This document shows positions 17,157 through 26,889 of a stretch of 49,861 nt of DNA, in pieces. The notes under the pieces were generated by a model. That model made no database searches and was not told where the DNA came from. It saw only the letters and a list, made by a program, of their open reading frames with translations. This DNA comes from an uncultured Bacteroidales bacterium (GTDB taxonomy: Bacteria; Bacteroidota; Bacteroidia; Bacteroidales; Bacteroidaceae). The stretch is from assembly GCA_902771725.1 (NCBI GenBank), contig CACXXT010000035.1:1-49861 (forward strand). The letters are read 5' to 3'. The position numbers were made by a program, and so were the translations under genes. The number at the start of each line of letters is the position of its first letter. Position 1 is the first letter of the stretch.

Positions 17157-17230
17157 TAAGAGAATAAAATAATAAAAGAATTAAAGAATATAAGAATAAG
17201 AATTTCAATACTTATCAATACTTAGAAAAA
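17157..17230. repeat. AT-rich degenerate simple repeat upstream of the DUF5107 gene
   Basis: The spacer is almost free of C and built from variants of AAAGAATA/AAGAATTA, followed by two copies of CAATACTTA-like sequence. It resembles the other A/T simple-sequence spacers in this window and forms the 5' leader of the next gene. Confidence 0.6.
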
Positions 17231-20200
17231 ATGGTAAAAGCTTGGCGTGAACTACTCACCATCCCTACTTATGAGGTGGGTAAACCTGAGAAGAATCCAA
17301 TGTTCCTGGAGAAGCGTGTCTACCAGGGCAGCAGTGGTGTGGTCTATCCCTATCCCGTGATCGAGAAGATTGCGGACGAGAAGGTGGACCGTGAGTACCT
17401 GGCGGTATGGATAGAGAACGAATACATCAAGGTGATGATTCTGCCTGAACTGGGCGGTCGTGTGCAGATGGCCTACGACAAGATTCGTCAGCGCCACTTC
17501 GTCTACTATAACCACGTCATCAAACCCGCCCTGGTGGGACTGACGGGGCCGTGGATCAGCGGCGGCATCGAGTTCAACTGGCCGCAGCACCACCGTCCGT
17601 CGACTTTCCTGCCCGTGGATCATAAGATTGAGGAGGGCGAGGACGGCAGCGTCACCGTCTGGTGCAACGAGATGGAACGGATGTTTCATCAAAAGGCACT
17701 GGTGGGCTTCACGCTGCGACCGGGGTGTGCGTACCTGGAAATCAAGGGTCGCCTCAGCAATCGTACACCGCTTCCCCAGACGTTCCTTTGGTGGGCTAAC
17801 CCCGCAGTAGAGGTGAACGACGCGTACCAGAGTGTCTTCCCGCCTGACGTGAATGCTGTCTTCGACCACGGCAAGCGCGCCGTCTCGAGTTTCCCCATCG
17901 CCACTGGCACGTACTACAAGATGGATTACTCCGCCGGCGTGGATATCTCTAACTACCGGAACATCAAAGTACCCACCAGCTATATGGCCGTGAACTCGAA
18001 GTATGACTTCGAAGGAGGCTATGAGAACGACACCCAGGCCGGTATGCTGCACGTCGCCTCCCACCATTTCTCACCTGGCAAGAAGCAGTGGACCTGGGGC
18101 AACGGCGACTTCGGAAGGGCTTGGGACAGGAACCTGACGGACTCAGACTTTGGTGAAGAGGCTTCCTTCCGTCCTTATATCGAACTGATGGCAGGTGTCT
18201 ATACCGAGAACCAGCCGGACTTCACATGGCTGATGCCCTACGAGGAGAAGCAGTTCACGCAGTACTTCATGCCCTACCGCGAGTTGGGTGTGGTGAAGCA
18301 GGCTACCAAGGACTTCGTGTTCAATATTGAAGAAATTAAAGAAGGAAAAGAGGAAAGAGAAGCAACCAAAGAGGTGATGTCTGCAGTCCGCTTCAAGGTG
18401 CTGGCCACATCGAAGCAGACGGTACGTCTCACCATGAGCGGCTCATTCAGGGAGACTCTCTATGAAAAAGTGGTCACACTTTCGCCCGAAGCCGTCTTTG
18501 AGCAGGTTGTCAATGTGGAGGACATTCAGTTTAGTGACCTCTACTTCACCATAAATCCACCGGATGAATTGCCGATGACTCCGCTGTTGGAGTGGATGGC
18601 AGAACTTGATGAGGTGCGCCCCATCCCCGATTCTGCCGAGGCTGCATTGCCGCCAGTGGAGTGCAAGACCGTGGACCAGCTCTACCTGACGGGTCTGCAC
18701 CTGGAGCAGTACCGTCATGCCACGTGGTCGGCACTCGACTACTACGAGGAGGCGCTGCGCCGCGACCCCAACGACGTGCGTTGCCTGAACCAGATGGGAC
18801 TCTGGTACCTCCGCCGCGGACGCTTCCAAAAGGCAGAGGAATACCTGCGCCGTGCCGTGAAGATATGGCAGCGCCGCAACCCTAACCCCTACGATGGCGA
18901 ACCCGTCTTCAACCTCGCGCTTGCACTGAAGTTCGGGATGAAGGAAGACGAAGCCTACGAATGGTTCTGGAAAGCATCGTGGAACAAGGCGTGGGCAGAC
19001 GCAGCCTTCTTCGAGGCTGCACGAATCAGCATCTCTGACGAGCGCTTTGTCGATGCCCTCGACGAACTGGAGCGCGCACTCATCAGCAACAGCCACAACC
19101 ATCAGGCACGTGCGCTCAAGGCCGCCGTGCTACGTAAGCTGGGGCGCAAGGACGAGGCGCTGCGCTGGATTGCCGAGTCCTACAAGATCGATCCGTTCAA
19201 CTACGTCTGTATGGTGGAAGAGCACCTGCTCAGCGGTAGCGAAGAGCCCCTGCAGCGCATGGTGCAGCTGATGAACGGTCAGGTGAAGAACTACCACGAG
19301 ACCGCTCTTGAATACATGGCCGCCCAGCTCAACGAAGAGGCTCAGCTGGTGCTGAAGCTGGCTCTGAAACCTGAGGTCGAACCATCGCCCCTTACCTATT
19401 ATTATCTGGCTTTCACATCAAACATCGATGAAGCTGACCTGTTGCTGGAGAAGGCTGCAGCGGCCGATCCGGCCTGCTGCTTCCCCAACCGCCTGGAGGA
19501 TGTGAACGTGCTCACCGTCGCCATCGAGATGAATCTCGAGGACGCTCGTGCGCCCTACTACCTCGGCTGCCTCTACTACGCTGCCCGACAGTATGACCTC
19601 GCCGTCGAGAACTGGGAACTCTCGGCGAAGCGGGATCCGCAGTTCCCCACCGTCTGGCGCAACCTGGCGCTGGCGCGCTTCAACAAACAGGGGCGTCAGG
19701 ACGAGGCTGTGGAGTACATGGAGCGTGCCTTCCACCTCGACGAGGACGATGAGCGCGTGCTCATGGAGTTGGACCAGCTCTACAAACGCCTGCAGCGGCC
19801 TCATGTCCAGCGCCTGACTTTCCTCCAGCAGTACCCCGAACTCATCCAGCGTCGCGACGACCTCGTGCTCGAGGAAATCACTCTGCTGAATCAGGTAGGA
19901 CGCTACGAAGAAGCCATGCAGAAGCTGGACCATCACATCTTCCACCCCTGGGAGGGTGGCGAAGGCAAGGTGCCGGCACAGTATCAGTTCTGCCGCGTGG
20001 AACTGGCGAAACGCTTTCTAACAGAAGCCTCAGAAACCCCAGATGTACCTGAAGCCTCAGGGAAGATTCAGCGGGCTATTAAACTACTGACCGAGTGCCT
20101 GGAATATCCCCACCACCTCGGTGAAGGCAAGCTCTATGGTGCTCAGGAGAATGACTTTCACTATCTCCTCGGCCTGGCCTATGAACAGCAAGGCGACCTC

Positions 20201-20681
20201 GACGAGGCCCGCAGCCACTACGAACTGGCCACACAGGTCCTACCGCCGTCTGGCCGCCCTCGCCTCCTCCTCTCCCGCCTCTGCAGTTTCTCCCTCCGCC
20301 TCCCCCTCTTCGGTTTCTCCCTCCGTCTCCCCCTCTTCGGCTTCCTCTTCGGCCGTGGGTCCTGTGGTCGGCGGTTTGTCCGCCGACGCCCTCCTCGCTC
20401 GCGCCAACAGCCTCTGCTACAAGCTCCTGAACTACGGCCAGCAGCACCTCTTCGACAATGTCGTCATGGACTACTTCGCCGTCTCGCTGCCCGACCTCCT
20501 CATCTGGGACGGCGACCTGCAGGAGAAGAACACCATCCACTGCAACCTCATGATGACCCTTGGACATCTGGGGCTGGGGCATAAGGAAAAGGCGCTCCAC
20601 TTCCTTGGAGAAGTAGAACGCCTGGATGTGAATCATCCAGTGCCGCCTGCTCTGCGTTCGCTGATGGAGCTGGGGCTGTAG
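17231..20681 (+). pseudogene. DUF5107/tetratricopeptide-repeat protein with a 1-nt frameshift near its 3' end
   Basis: A large cytoplasmic protein with an N-terminal DUF5107 domain (about residues 1-320; GGRVQMAYDK, GLTGPWISGGIEFNWPQHHRP) and many TPR units, for example ALDYYEEALRRDPNDVRCLNQMG. DUF5107-TPR proteins accompany sugar transporters and glycosidases in Bacteroidetes, but their role is unknown. The frame that starts at 17231 loses sense near 20240 and runs on to 20584 as junk, while the true C-terminus (ARANSLCYKLLNYGQQ ... RSLMELGL) continues in another frame to TAG 20679-20681. Removing one C from the CC at 20239-20240 would give ELATQVYRRLAAL and restore the frame. A Ser/Pro/Ala-rich insertion containing a 27-nt tandem repeat follows. 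It may be a true mutation, a programmed shift or a sequence error; the rest of the gene is intact. Confidence 0.8.
20287..20340. repeat. 27-nt tandem repeat (two copies) inside the DUF5107 gene
   Basis: Two adjacent 27-nt copies (20287-20313 and 20314-20340) differ at one base (CCTCCG-C versus CCTCCG-T). A third partial copy follows at 20341-20352. The unit is pyrimidine-rich and encodes VSPSASPSS/VSPSVSPSS in the restored frame. Confidence 0.9.
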
Positions 20682-20698
20682 GGTGAGGACCTTGCTCC

Positions 20699-23600
20699 TC
20701 AGAGCACGGCCACCTTCTTGCGGTTCTGGATGAAAACGCCCCGCTGGCGGGGTGCGCTGCCGGGCAGCCGCTGTCCGGAAAGAGAATACCAATTGGTGTC
20801 TGCATCACTGCTCATGGCGGTGGTGCGGACACCTGTCGTTTCCACGCGTTCCAGACGGAAGTAGTCGCACTTGAACCATCCGCTGTTGTCCGTGGCCTGA
20901 CTGCCGTCGTTCTTGTGGTTGCTAGTCTTGATGCCGAAGGTCAGGTCCTCGCCCTCCTGCAGCACCACATAAACTTGCATTTCGCGCAGCACGACGGAGT
21001 TGCTCTGTCCGCCCGCATAGCCTGCGTAGTTGTTCACCTCGCCTGCCGTGAGCAGGTTCGTGTAGTCGCTCTTGTAGCCGTAGTACTGTACGAACTGGTT
21101 GGCGAAGAGGCGGCAGGTGGTCTTCTTGCCCTCCTCCACCCAGAGCATACAGCGAACGCGGTAGGTGCCGGGTTCCAGTTCCGAGGCGGGAATGGTCTGC
21201 GAGAGCTCGAAGTCAGCTGGCATCGGATTGGAGTTGAACCAGCAGACGTTGCCCCCGTGGAAATTCGTGGCATCCTGGTTCACCCCATAAGAGTCCAAGC
21301 CGTTGGAGCCTTTCTTCATCACGCCCTTCTGAGTCCATCCGCAGGGCACTCCGCGTCCGATGTTGCCGGCCTTGTTCTCCTCGCAGTCGTGGTTCAGTTC
21401 GAAGTCATAGTTCTGGATGAGGCGCTCGGTCAGCGAGAGGTCTGTGTTCGAGGGCAGCGAGACGCGGATGTCGCTGACCACCACGCCCGGATCCATCAGT
21501 GCCACGCGCAGTCGCACCGTGCCGGCTTCCTTGGCCGTGTAGGTCGTGGTGGCATCGTTGTAGCCCTGTAGCACGGTCTGGTTCCATTTGCCCTCTGTGG
21601 CCACGGTCTTCAGCGAAATGATCTTGGGCGAACCTCCGTCCAGGCTCAGTGCCACGCGCAGGTCATAGTCTCTGTTGACGGGGAAGGTGGGCAGGCAGCG
21701 CACGGCGATGGTGTTCTCTCCGGCACTGACAGGAACATTGTATTCCACGTAGGGCGCCCGTGTGGCTGAGTATTTGGTCATATCCAGCGGCCATACACTG
21801 ACGCTGTGGTCGCTGACTCCCAGTCCCTCCAGTGCCACCACCGTCTCGCTGGCTGCCGTGTAGGCCGTGGCGGGCAGTATGGTATCTGCGGGTTCCTCAG
21901 GTAGTGGTACCACGAGGCTGGCTATGCTGCTCTCGGTGGCGGCGGTGGGGGTCTTGAACTGGTCCAGCCCGCGCGGTGCTGAACTCATGATGCCATTCCA
22001 CTTGCCGCGGGCTATAGCGCCGTTGTAGCGTGAGGTGAGTGTGGCGATCTGGCGATAGGCAGTTCGTGCCTCGGTGGCGTAGGCCAACGCCTGCTCTCGC
22101 TGTCCGCAGGCCGCCAGCTCCAGGCTCTCTGCTGCGCGGAAGGTCTTGACGTTCATGTTGTAGGCACCCTTCACGGGATACTCCACGAGTTGGTAGTAGG
22201 CATCCGTGAGGGTGGCAGGAACGGCGGCCTTCACCTCGTCCACTCGGGCGGCCAGGGCAGCGTAGTCAGCTATGCGGCGGTCCTTCTCGGCGCGGGTGTA
22301 GCTGATGGCGAAGACGTGCTCAGGTTTGCCTCCTGCTGCCAGCCGGTAGTACTCGCGCTTGATGGCGGCGATGTCGTCGGCCAGCTCCTCGCCGAAGTTC
22401 TCGGCAGCCCAGTGGCGGCTGTACTCATAGGCGTGTTCGGGCGTCCAGGAATTGATGTCCCAGGCCAGATCCATGCAGAATTCCAGCTCTGCCTCGGCAG
22501 GCTTGATGTCGCCCACATTGATTACCCACAGCGTGCGCACGCCCTGCTCGTAGGCGCGGGAGAGCTCGTAGCTGATGAGCGATGGCGAGTGGGAGCACAG
22601 CCACAGGTAGTCGTGCGGAGTGCCCCAGTACGACACGTGATAGTATACGCCGTTGCCGCCGCTGCGTGCCTGTTCCTTGGCCACCGGCAGCTGCCGGATG
22701 TACCCGTGGTTGTCGTCCACCCAGCAGAGCGTTACGTCCTCCGGTACCTGCAGTCCGGCGTTGTAGGCGTCCAGCACCTCCTTGTAGGGGATGAAGAGCT
22801 GTGGCACCTGTGTGGGGTCGCCCACGTGTTTCTGGATGAGTGAGCGCTGGAAGGCGATGATGTCCGTCAGTCCCCGTACCTTGTCCTCTGTGGAGGGGTA
22901 GCCGGAGATTCCCCAGTCGTGTACGCCGCGCATGCCCAGTGTGTACATCGCGTCGTAGCCCACGCTTTCCTGCGTGCGCTCTTCCCAGTACTGCTGTATT
23001 TTCTTGGTGTTTGTCACGTAGTTCCAGTCTTCGTTGGTGCCGTTCCAAGGAGCGCGGCGCCATTCCCATTCGTTGTCGCGCAGCATCTGTTCGCAGTGGC
23101 TGGAGCCGAGCATGATGTCATATTTCCGTGCCACGGGCAGGTTGTCCTTGTTGTCCCAGAAGGCGCGGGAGCAGGAGTGCATGGCAGGCCACAGCGTGTT
23201 GGCACGCAGACGCAGCAGCAGTTCCATCACGCGTGCGTACGTACCCGGTCCTATATTATTATACTTCTTGTCGAGGTTCTTGGCCGCCCAGGGCGTCAGT
23301 CCCCAGTCCTCGTCGTTGATGAAGATGCCACGGTAGCGCACCGAAGGCTCGCTGGAGATACTCTTTGTTCCCACGGCAAAGACCGACTCGTGCTGTGCTG
23401 GTGTCACGTCAGCCCACCAGATGTAGGGCGATACACCCATCCCGCGTGAGAGTTCCAGCAGGCCGTAGGCGGTACCTCGGTGAGTGGAACCGTAGACCAC
23501 CAGTGCGCGGGCAATTCCTTCCGCCGGAGCCTCCACCAGCTGCATCCCATAGACCTCCCAGCGGCCTCGCACGGCGTCGGCGTCAATCTTGCCCTGAGAT

Positions 23601-23908
23601 GCCAGTGCGTCAATGAGGGTGGAGTACCCCAGAGTGCCAGCAATGATAGGTTCGCTGCCGGCAGCTGGCGTGTGGGATACTTCGGGCTGCTGGCCCGTCA
23701 CGGCGGCGATGTCCCCTGCCAGCAGTTCTGCTGCCGTGGTTACTACTTCGGCATCCTCTGCTGCTACGACGAGGGTGGTTTTTGCTGTTGGCGTGGCGAT
23801 GACAAATGCCTGCTCCGTCGGTTGGAAGGCAATGCGGAGCTCGTCGGCTGTTGCCACTTGCACTGCCATTGTCAGCAGGCAGCACATAAGAATGTTTCTC
23901 TTGTTCAT
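20699..23908 (-). CDS. Exported GH115 family glycosidase (alpha-glucuronidase-like)
   Basis: A 1069-residue GH115 enzyme. This family removes glucuronic or 4-O-methyl-glucuronic acid from xylan and, in some members, from arabinogalactan. Seen here: signal peptide (MNKRNILMCCLLTMAVQVATADE), a GH20b-like N-terminal domain, then family blocks YRGIFINDEDWGLTPWA, LRLRANTLWPAMH, GSSHCEQML and WVDDNHGYIRQLP. C-terminal beta domains follow. The last 30 residues (WYSLSGQRLPG...VFIQNRKKVAVL) resemble the short C-terminal tail common on secreted Prevotella-type proteins. ATG 23906-23908 is preferred to one 39 nt upstream because it directly precedes the signal peptide. It is convergent with the DUF5107 gene and 25 nt behind the DUF3109 gene. 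Confidence 0.9.
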   Translation of the reverse strand: MNKRNILMCCLLTMAVQVATADELRIAFQPTEQAFVIATPTAKTTLVVAAEDAEVVTTAAELLAGDIAAVTGQQPEVSHTPAAGSEPIIAGTLGYSTLIDALASQGKIDADAVRGRWEVYGMQLVEAPAEGIARALVVYGSTHRGTAYGLLELSRGMGVSPYIWWADVTPAQHESVFAVGTKSISSEPSVRYRGIFINDEDWGLTPWAAKNLDKKYNNIGPGTYARVMELLLRLRANTLWPAMHSCSRAFWDNKDNLPVARKYDIMLGSSHCEQMLRDNEWEWRRAPWNGTNEDWNYVTNTKKIQQYWEERTQESVGYDAMYTLGMRGVHDWGISGYPSTEDKVRGLTDIIAFQRSLIQKHVGDPTQVPQLFIPYKEVLDAYNAGLQVPEDVTLCWVDDNHGYIRQLPVAKEQARSGGNGVYYHVSYWGTPHDYLWLCSHSPSLISYELSRAYEQGVRTLWVINVGDIKPAEAELEFCMDLAWDINSWTPEHAYEYSRHWAAENFGEELADDIAAIKREYYRLAAGGKPEHVFAISYTRAEKDRRIADYAALAARVDEVKAAVPATLTDAYYQLVEYPVKGAYNMNVKTFRAAESLELAACGQREQALAYATEARTAYRQIATLTSRYNGAIARGKWNGIMSSAPRGLDQFKTPTAATESSIASLVVPLPEEPADTILPATAYTAASETVVALEGLGVSDHSVSVWPLDMTKYSATRAPYVEYNVPVSAGENTIAVRCLPTFPVNRDYDLRVALSLDGGSPKIISLKTVATEGKWNQTVLQGYNDATTTYTAKEAGTVRLRVALMDPGVVVSDIRVSLPSNTDLSLTERLIQNYDFELNHDCEENKAGNIGRGVPCGWTQKGVMKKGSNGLDSYGVNQDATNFHGGNVCWFNSNPMPADFELSQTIPASELEPGTYRVRCMLWVEEGKKTTCRLFANQFVQYYGYKSDYTNLLTAGEVNNYAGYAGGQSNSVVLREMQVYVVLQEGEDLTFGIKTSNHKNDGSQATDNSGWFKCDYFRLERVETTGVRTTAMSSDADTNWYSLSGQRLPGSAPRQRGVFIQNRKKVAVL

Positions 23909-23933
23909 ATTACTTCCTTTTTTATTGTTTGTG

Positions 23934-24563
23934 TTATAATTCAGCATAAGTTCTCTGGAATTCCTCGGCCACAGTTTCCAGTTCGCGATACCATGCCTCG
24001 CCGAAGCGACGGATCAGCGGTTCGCGGAGGAAGCGGTAGACGGGGAGATTCAGTTCGCGCCCTTTGCGGAAAGCGGCGTCGCAGACCGCCCAGCGGTGCA
24101 GGTTCAGCCCGATGAGGCCGCCGGAGAAACGTTTCTCGCGGATGGGGTAAAGGGCGCAGGAGATGGGTTTCATGAAGCGCGAGCGACCCTCGCGGCATGC
24201 CTTCTCCAGAGCACAGAGACAGCATCCCTGGGGCAACTCTGGCACCTCGCGGGGAGGGTAGTTGTAATAGGTGAACACGCAGTCCTTGCCGCCCACGATG
24301 GATGTCACCAGCTCGCCCTCGGGGTCTGTGTAGGCCACGCCCTGACGGTCCACGACGGCCTGTGCCTGGGCGGACATTGCCGGCCATGCGGCATCCAGCG
24401 CGGCCTCGATTTCGCCCACTTCGTCCAAAGTGACGGGGGCACCGGCATCGCCCTCTATGCAGCAGGCACCGCCGCAGGCACTGAGGTCGCAGCAGAACTT
24501 TTCGGTCAGTATGGACGTGGAGATCAACACTCCGTCCACCTCAAGTATGGGAATCTGTTTCAC
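23934..24563 (-). CDS. DUF3109 family cysteine-rich protein
   Basis: A 209-residue DUF3109 protein, widespread in Bacteroidetes and without a known function. It has several cysteine groups: CCDLSACGGACC near residues 24-35, CCLCALEKAC and SCALYP, a pattern that could bind zinc or an iron-sulfur cluster as in YkgJ-type proteins. It has no signal peptide or membrane segment. The stop TAA 23934-23936 is 25 nt upstream of the GH115 start, so the two may share a transcript, although their roles look unrelated. Confidence 0.85.
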   Translation of the reverse strand: MKQIPILEVDGVLISTSILTEKFCCDLSACGGACCIEGDAGAPVTLDEVGEIEAALDAAWPAMSAQAQAVVDRQGVAYTDPEGELVTSIVGGKDCVFTYYNYPPREVPELPQGCCLCALEKACREGRSRFMKPISCALYPIREKRFSGGLIGLNLHRWAVCDAAFRKGRELNLPVYRFLREPLIRRFGEAWYRELETVAEEFQRTYAEL

Positions 24564-24618
24564 TTTAAACTCTAAACTTTAAACTCTAAACTACTCTCAA
24601 CTCTCAACTTGAAAAACC
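24564..24618. repeat. Simple repeat between ung and the DUF3109 gene
   Basis: The spacer consists of several copies of CTCTAAACT/TTTAAACT followed by two CTCTCAACT units. It is low-complexity and strand-asymmetric, like other spacers in the window. Confidence 0.65.
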
Positions 24619-25281
24619 CTACCACTCGATGGGTTTCTGACCGCAGCGTACCAGATAGTCGTTGCAGAGTTGGAAATGGTGGTTCCCGAAGAAGCCTCGG
24701 TAAGCCGAGAGAGGTGAGGGATGAGCCGAGCGGAGGACCAGGTGGCGCTGCGGGTCGATGAATGCTGCCTTCTGCCCGGCATAGCTTCCCCAGAGCAGAA
24801 ACACCAGGTGCTCGCGTTCGGTGGCCAGCGCGCGGATGGCAGCGTCCGTGAATGTCTCCCAGCCGCGTCGCTGGTGGGAACCGGCCAGCCCGCGGCGCAC
24901 TGTCAGCGTAGCGTTCAGCAGCAGCACACCTTGTCGGGCCCAACGGGTGAGGTCGCCCGAGGCGGGTGGGGGAGTGCCGAACTCGCTATGGATCTCCTCG
25001 TAGATATTTCTCAGCGACGGAGGCAGCACCACGCCGTCCGGCACCGAGAAGCACAGACCCATTGCCTGACCCGGTTCGTGGTATGGATCCTGACCCAGGA
25101 TGACGACCTTCACCTCTTCGAAGGGCGTCTGGGCAAAAGCGTTGAAGATGCGTCCCCCGGGAGGATAGCATTCCCCGGCAGCATACTCTTGGCGCACGAA
25201 AGCGGCTAGTTCGGCAAAATATGGCTGAGCGAACTCAGAGGCGAGTCTGCGACCCCAGCTCTCTTCGATTTTCACGTTCAT
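24619..25281 (-). CDS. ung: Uracil-DNA glycosylase, family 1
   Basis: A 220-residue cytoplasmic enzyme that removes uracil from DNA and starts base-excision repair. Diagnostic motifs are the catalytic water-activating loop GQDPYH (VVILGQDPYHEPGQA), the uracil-binding LLLNATLTV block, and the leucine-loop motif HPSPLSAYRGFFG. Two starts are possible. I choose ATG 25279-25281 (MNVKIEESWG) because the promoter -7 box at 25322-25329 predicts transcription from about 25315, too close to the upstream ATG at 25311, and because related proteins begin with this sequence. Confidence 0.95.
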   Translation of the reverse strand: MNVKIEESWGRRLASEFAQPYFAELAAFVRQEYAAGECYPPGGRIFNAFAQTPFEEVKVVILGQDPYHEPGQAMGLCFSVPDGVVLPPSLRNIYEEIHSEFGTPPPASGDLTRWARQGVLLLNATLTVRRGLAGSHQRRGWETFTDAAIRALATEREHLVFLLWGSYAGQKAAFIDPQRHLVLRSAHPSPLSAYRGFFGNHHFQLCNDYLVRCGQKPIEW

Positions 25282-25321
25282 TTTGTAGGTTTCTGGGAGT
25301 GGTTTTGACATGTAGACCGTG

Positions 25322-25329
25322 CAAATGTA
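25322..25329 (-). promoter_or_regulatory. -7 box for ung
   Basis: On the minus strand this reads TACATTTG followed by C, a match to TAnnTTTG. It lies 40 nt upstream of the chosen ung ATG and favours the internal start. Confidence 0.55.
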
Positions 25330-25378
25330 GTTATTTTCTACGAAAAACTCGCTTTTTTGGTGAAAAATAGTAAAAGAG

Positions 25379-25410
25379 TTTGTCCGAATGGGAAAAAGAG
25401 CTTACCTTAG
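25379..25410 (+). promoter_or_regulatory. Promoter of the mannose-1-phosphate guanylyltransferase gene
   Basis: TTTG (25379-25382) and TACCTTAG (25403-25410, one mismatch to TAnnTTTG) are separated by 20 nt, the standard Bacteroidetes spacing. Transcription should start near 25417, 23 nt before the ATG at 25440, which argues against the longer TTG start at 25380. Confidence 0.6.
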
Positions 25411-25439
25411 CGTACAGATTACGCACAAAACCGTCTTCT

Positions 25440-26567
25440 ATGAACCCGACAGCTAACAATTTTTGCCTTATTCTCGCTGGCGGTGTGGGCAGCCGACTCT
25501 GGCCTGTCAGCCGCGAAAAATGTCCTAAACAATATCTGGATCTCATCGGCAGCGGCCGCACTCTCATCCAGCAGACCTATGATCGCTTTGCACGCTTCAT
25601 CCGCCCGGAGAACATCTATGTCTCTACGCAGGAAAGCTACCTCCCCCTGTTGCACGAGCAGCTGCCACAGCTGCCTCGTTGTCAGATACTGGCCGAGCCC
25701 GTGCGGCGTGGCACTCTGGCACCCGTGGCCTGGGCCACCAGTTCCATCGCCAATTTCTGTCCCGATGCACGCATCATCGTAGCCCCCTCTGATCAGGAGA
25801 TCTACGACGACGAAGCCTTTGCCTCCGATATACTCCACTCCCTCGAAATCGCCAGCAGCAACGAAGGTGTCATCACTCTCGGGGTCATCCCCACACGCCC
25901 TGAGACAGGCTACGGCTATGTCCAAATGGGCGACCCAGCCCGTCGCTCGCCCAATATCTTCAAGGTGAAGACCTTCACGGAGAAACCCGGTCTGGATTTC
26001 GCCCAGATGTTCTGCGATAGCGGCGAGTTTCTCTGGAACACCGGCCTCTTCGTCTTCGGAGCGCAGTATATGCTCAGCAACATCCTAAAACACGTGCCCG
26101 AGTACCGCGATGACTTCCCCGAACTGGCTAACCTCGGTTCCACCGCTACCATCGACGAGACGCCCCGTTTCTACACCGCTTTGCCCAACCTCTCCCTTGA
26201 GTACGCCCTGCTGGAGCACACCGAACACCGCTACGTCCAGCGCTGCCACTTTGGATGGGCAGACTTGGGCACCTGGCAGTGCCTGAGCACCGACGCACTC
26301 CACACCCCGCGGATGAACACTCCCGTGCCGCCGGCAGATGTGAAGACCGACGGCCGCAAGAACGTCATGATCCACAGCGAGGCTCTCTTCGACAACGCCT
26401 CCGACAACCTCGTCCGCCTATCCAGTGGTCACATCGCTGTCATCAGCGGACTCGAGGGATACGTAGTAGCAGAGCAGGACGGCGTACTGATGATCTGCCC
26501 CAAGGGCGACGCTGCCGCCATGCGACGTCTGCAGACCCTGGCGCACCTCGATGAACTGGAGGAGTAA
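25440..26567 (+). CDS. manC: Mannose-1-phosphate guanylyltransferase
   Basis: A 375-residue nucleotidyltransferase that makes GDP-mannose from mannose 1-phosphate and GTP in the cytoplasm, for glycan and nucleotide-sugar synthesis. The N-terminal loop LAGGVGSRLWPVSREKCPKQ (residues 11-30) binds nucleotide and phosphate; FTEKPG and LWNTGLFVF are further family motifs. The length shows that it lacks the phosphomannose isomerase domain of bifunctional ManC/AlgA enzymes. It stands alone, divergent from ung. The last codons (ELEE stop, GAACTGGAGGAGTA) are copied twice in the following spacer. Confidence 0.92.
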   Translation: MNPTANNFCLILAGGVGSRLWPVSREKCPKQYLDLIGSGRTLIQQTYDRFARFIRPENIYVSTQESYLPLLHEQLPQLPRCQILAEPVRRGTLAPVAWATSSIANFCPDARIIVAPSDQEIYDDEAFASDILHSLEIASSNEGVITLGVIPTRPETGYGYVQMGDPARRSPNIFKVKTFTEKPGLDFAQMFCDSGEFLWNTGLFVFGAQYMLSNILKHVPEYRDDFPELANLGSTATIDETPRFYTALPNLSLEYALLEHTEHRYVQRCHFGWADLGTWQCLSTDALHTPRMNTPVPPADVKTDGRKNVMIHSEALFDNASDNLVRLSSGHIAVISGLEGYVVAEQDGVLMICPKGDAAAMRRLQTLAHLDELEE

Positions 26568-26623
26568 CCGCCGCCTCTAGTCGAACTGGAGGAGTAGTCC
26601 CCCTTCCGCCGAACTTGAGGAGT
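26553..26623. repeat. Three-copy degenerate repeat starting in the manC stop region
   Basis: GAACTGGAGGAGTA occurs at 26553-26566 (the end of the gene) and at 26583-26596, and GAACTTGAGGAGT at 26611-26623. The spacing is 30 and 28 nt, so the 3' end of the gene was apparently duplicated in tandem into the spacer. Confidence 0.75.
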
Positions 26624-26737
26624 CCCCCCTAGCATCGAGCCAGTCCCTTCACCCGTACTTTCTGCTCCGCCTTTAGAGCGTTAAACCCTTCATTTCGCCC
26701 CCTGGCTACCCTTCAGGAACAAAAAGTTGCCATTTTT

Positions 26738-26769
26738 TTTGGCAGTTCGCCAATTTTGCACTACTTTTG
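26738..26769 (+). promoter_or_regulatory. Promoter of tRNA-Met
   Basis: TTTG at 26738-26741, a 20-nt spacer, and TACTTTTG at 26762-26769 followed by C: a full match to the Bacteroidetes consensus. The predicted start near 26776 gives a leader of about 33 nt before the tRNA at 26809. Confidence 0.75.
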
Positions 26770-26808
26770 CACCCGCAACGGCACATCCCAGCCCTGTCCG
26801 TCTGCACT

Positions 26809-26882
26809 GGACTTGTAGCTCAGTTGGTTAGAGCAACAGACTCATAATCTGGAGGTCCTAGGTTCAAGCCCTAGCTGGTCCA
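26809..26882 (+). tRNA. tRNA-Met (CAT anticodon)
   Basis: A cloverleaf can be folded: acceptor GGACTTG with CTGGTCC (one T-T mismatch), D stem GCTC/GAGC with AGTTGGTTA loop, anticodon arm ACAGA-CTCATAA-TCTGG, and T arm CTAGG-TTCAAGC-CCTAG. The anticodon is CAT. The 3' CCA is not encoded. Elongator methionine is most likely; a CAT tRNA modified to read AUA isoleucine codons cannot be excluded without identity-element analysis. It has its own promoter and terminator. Confidence 0.92.
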
Positions 26883-26889
26883 CACGGAA

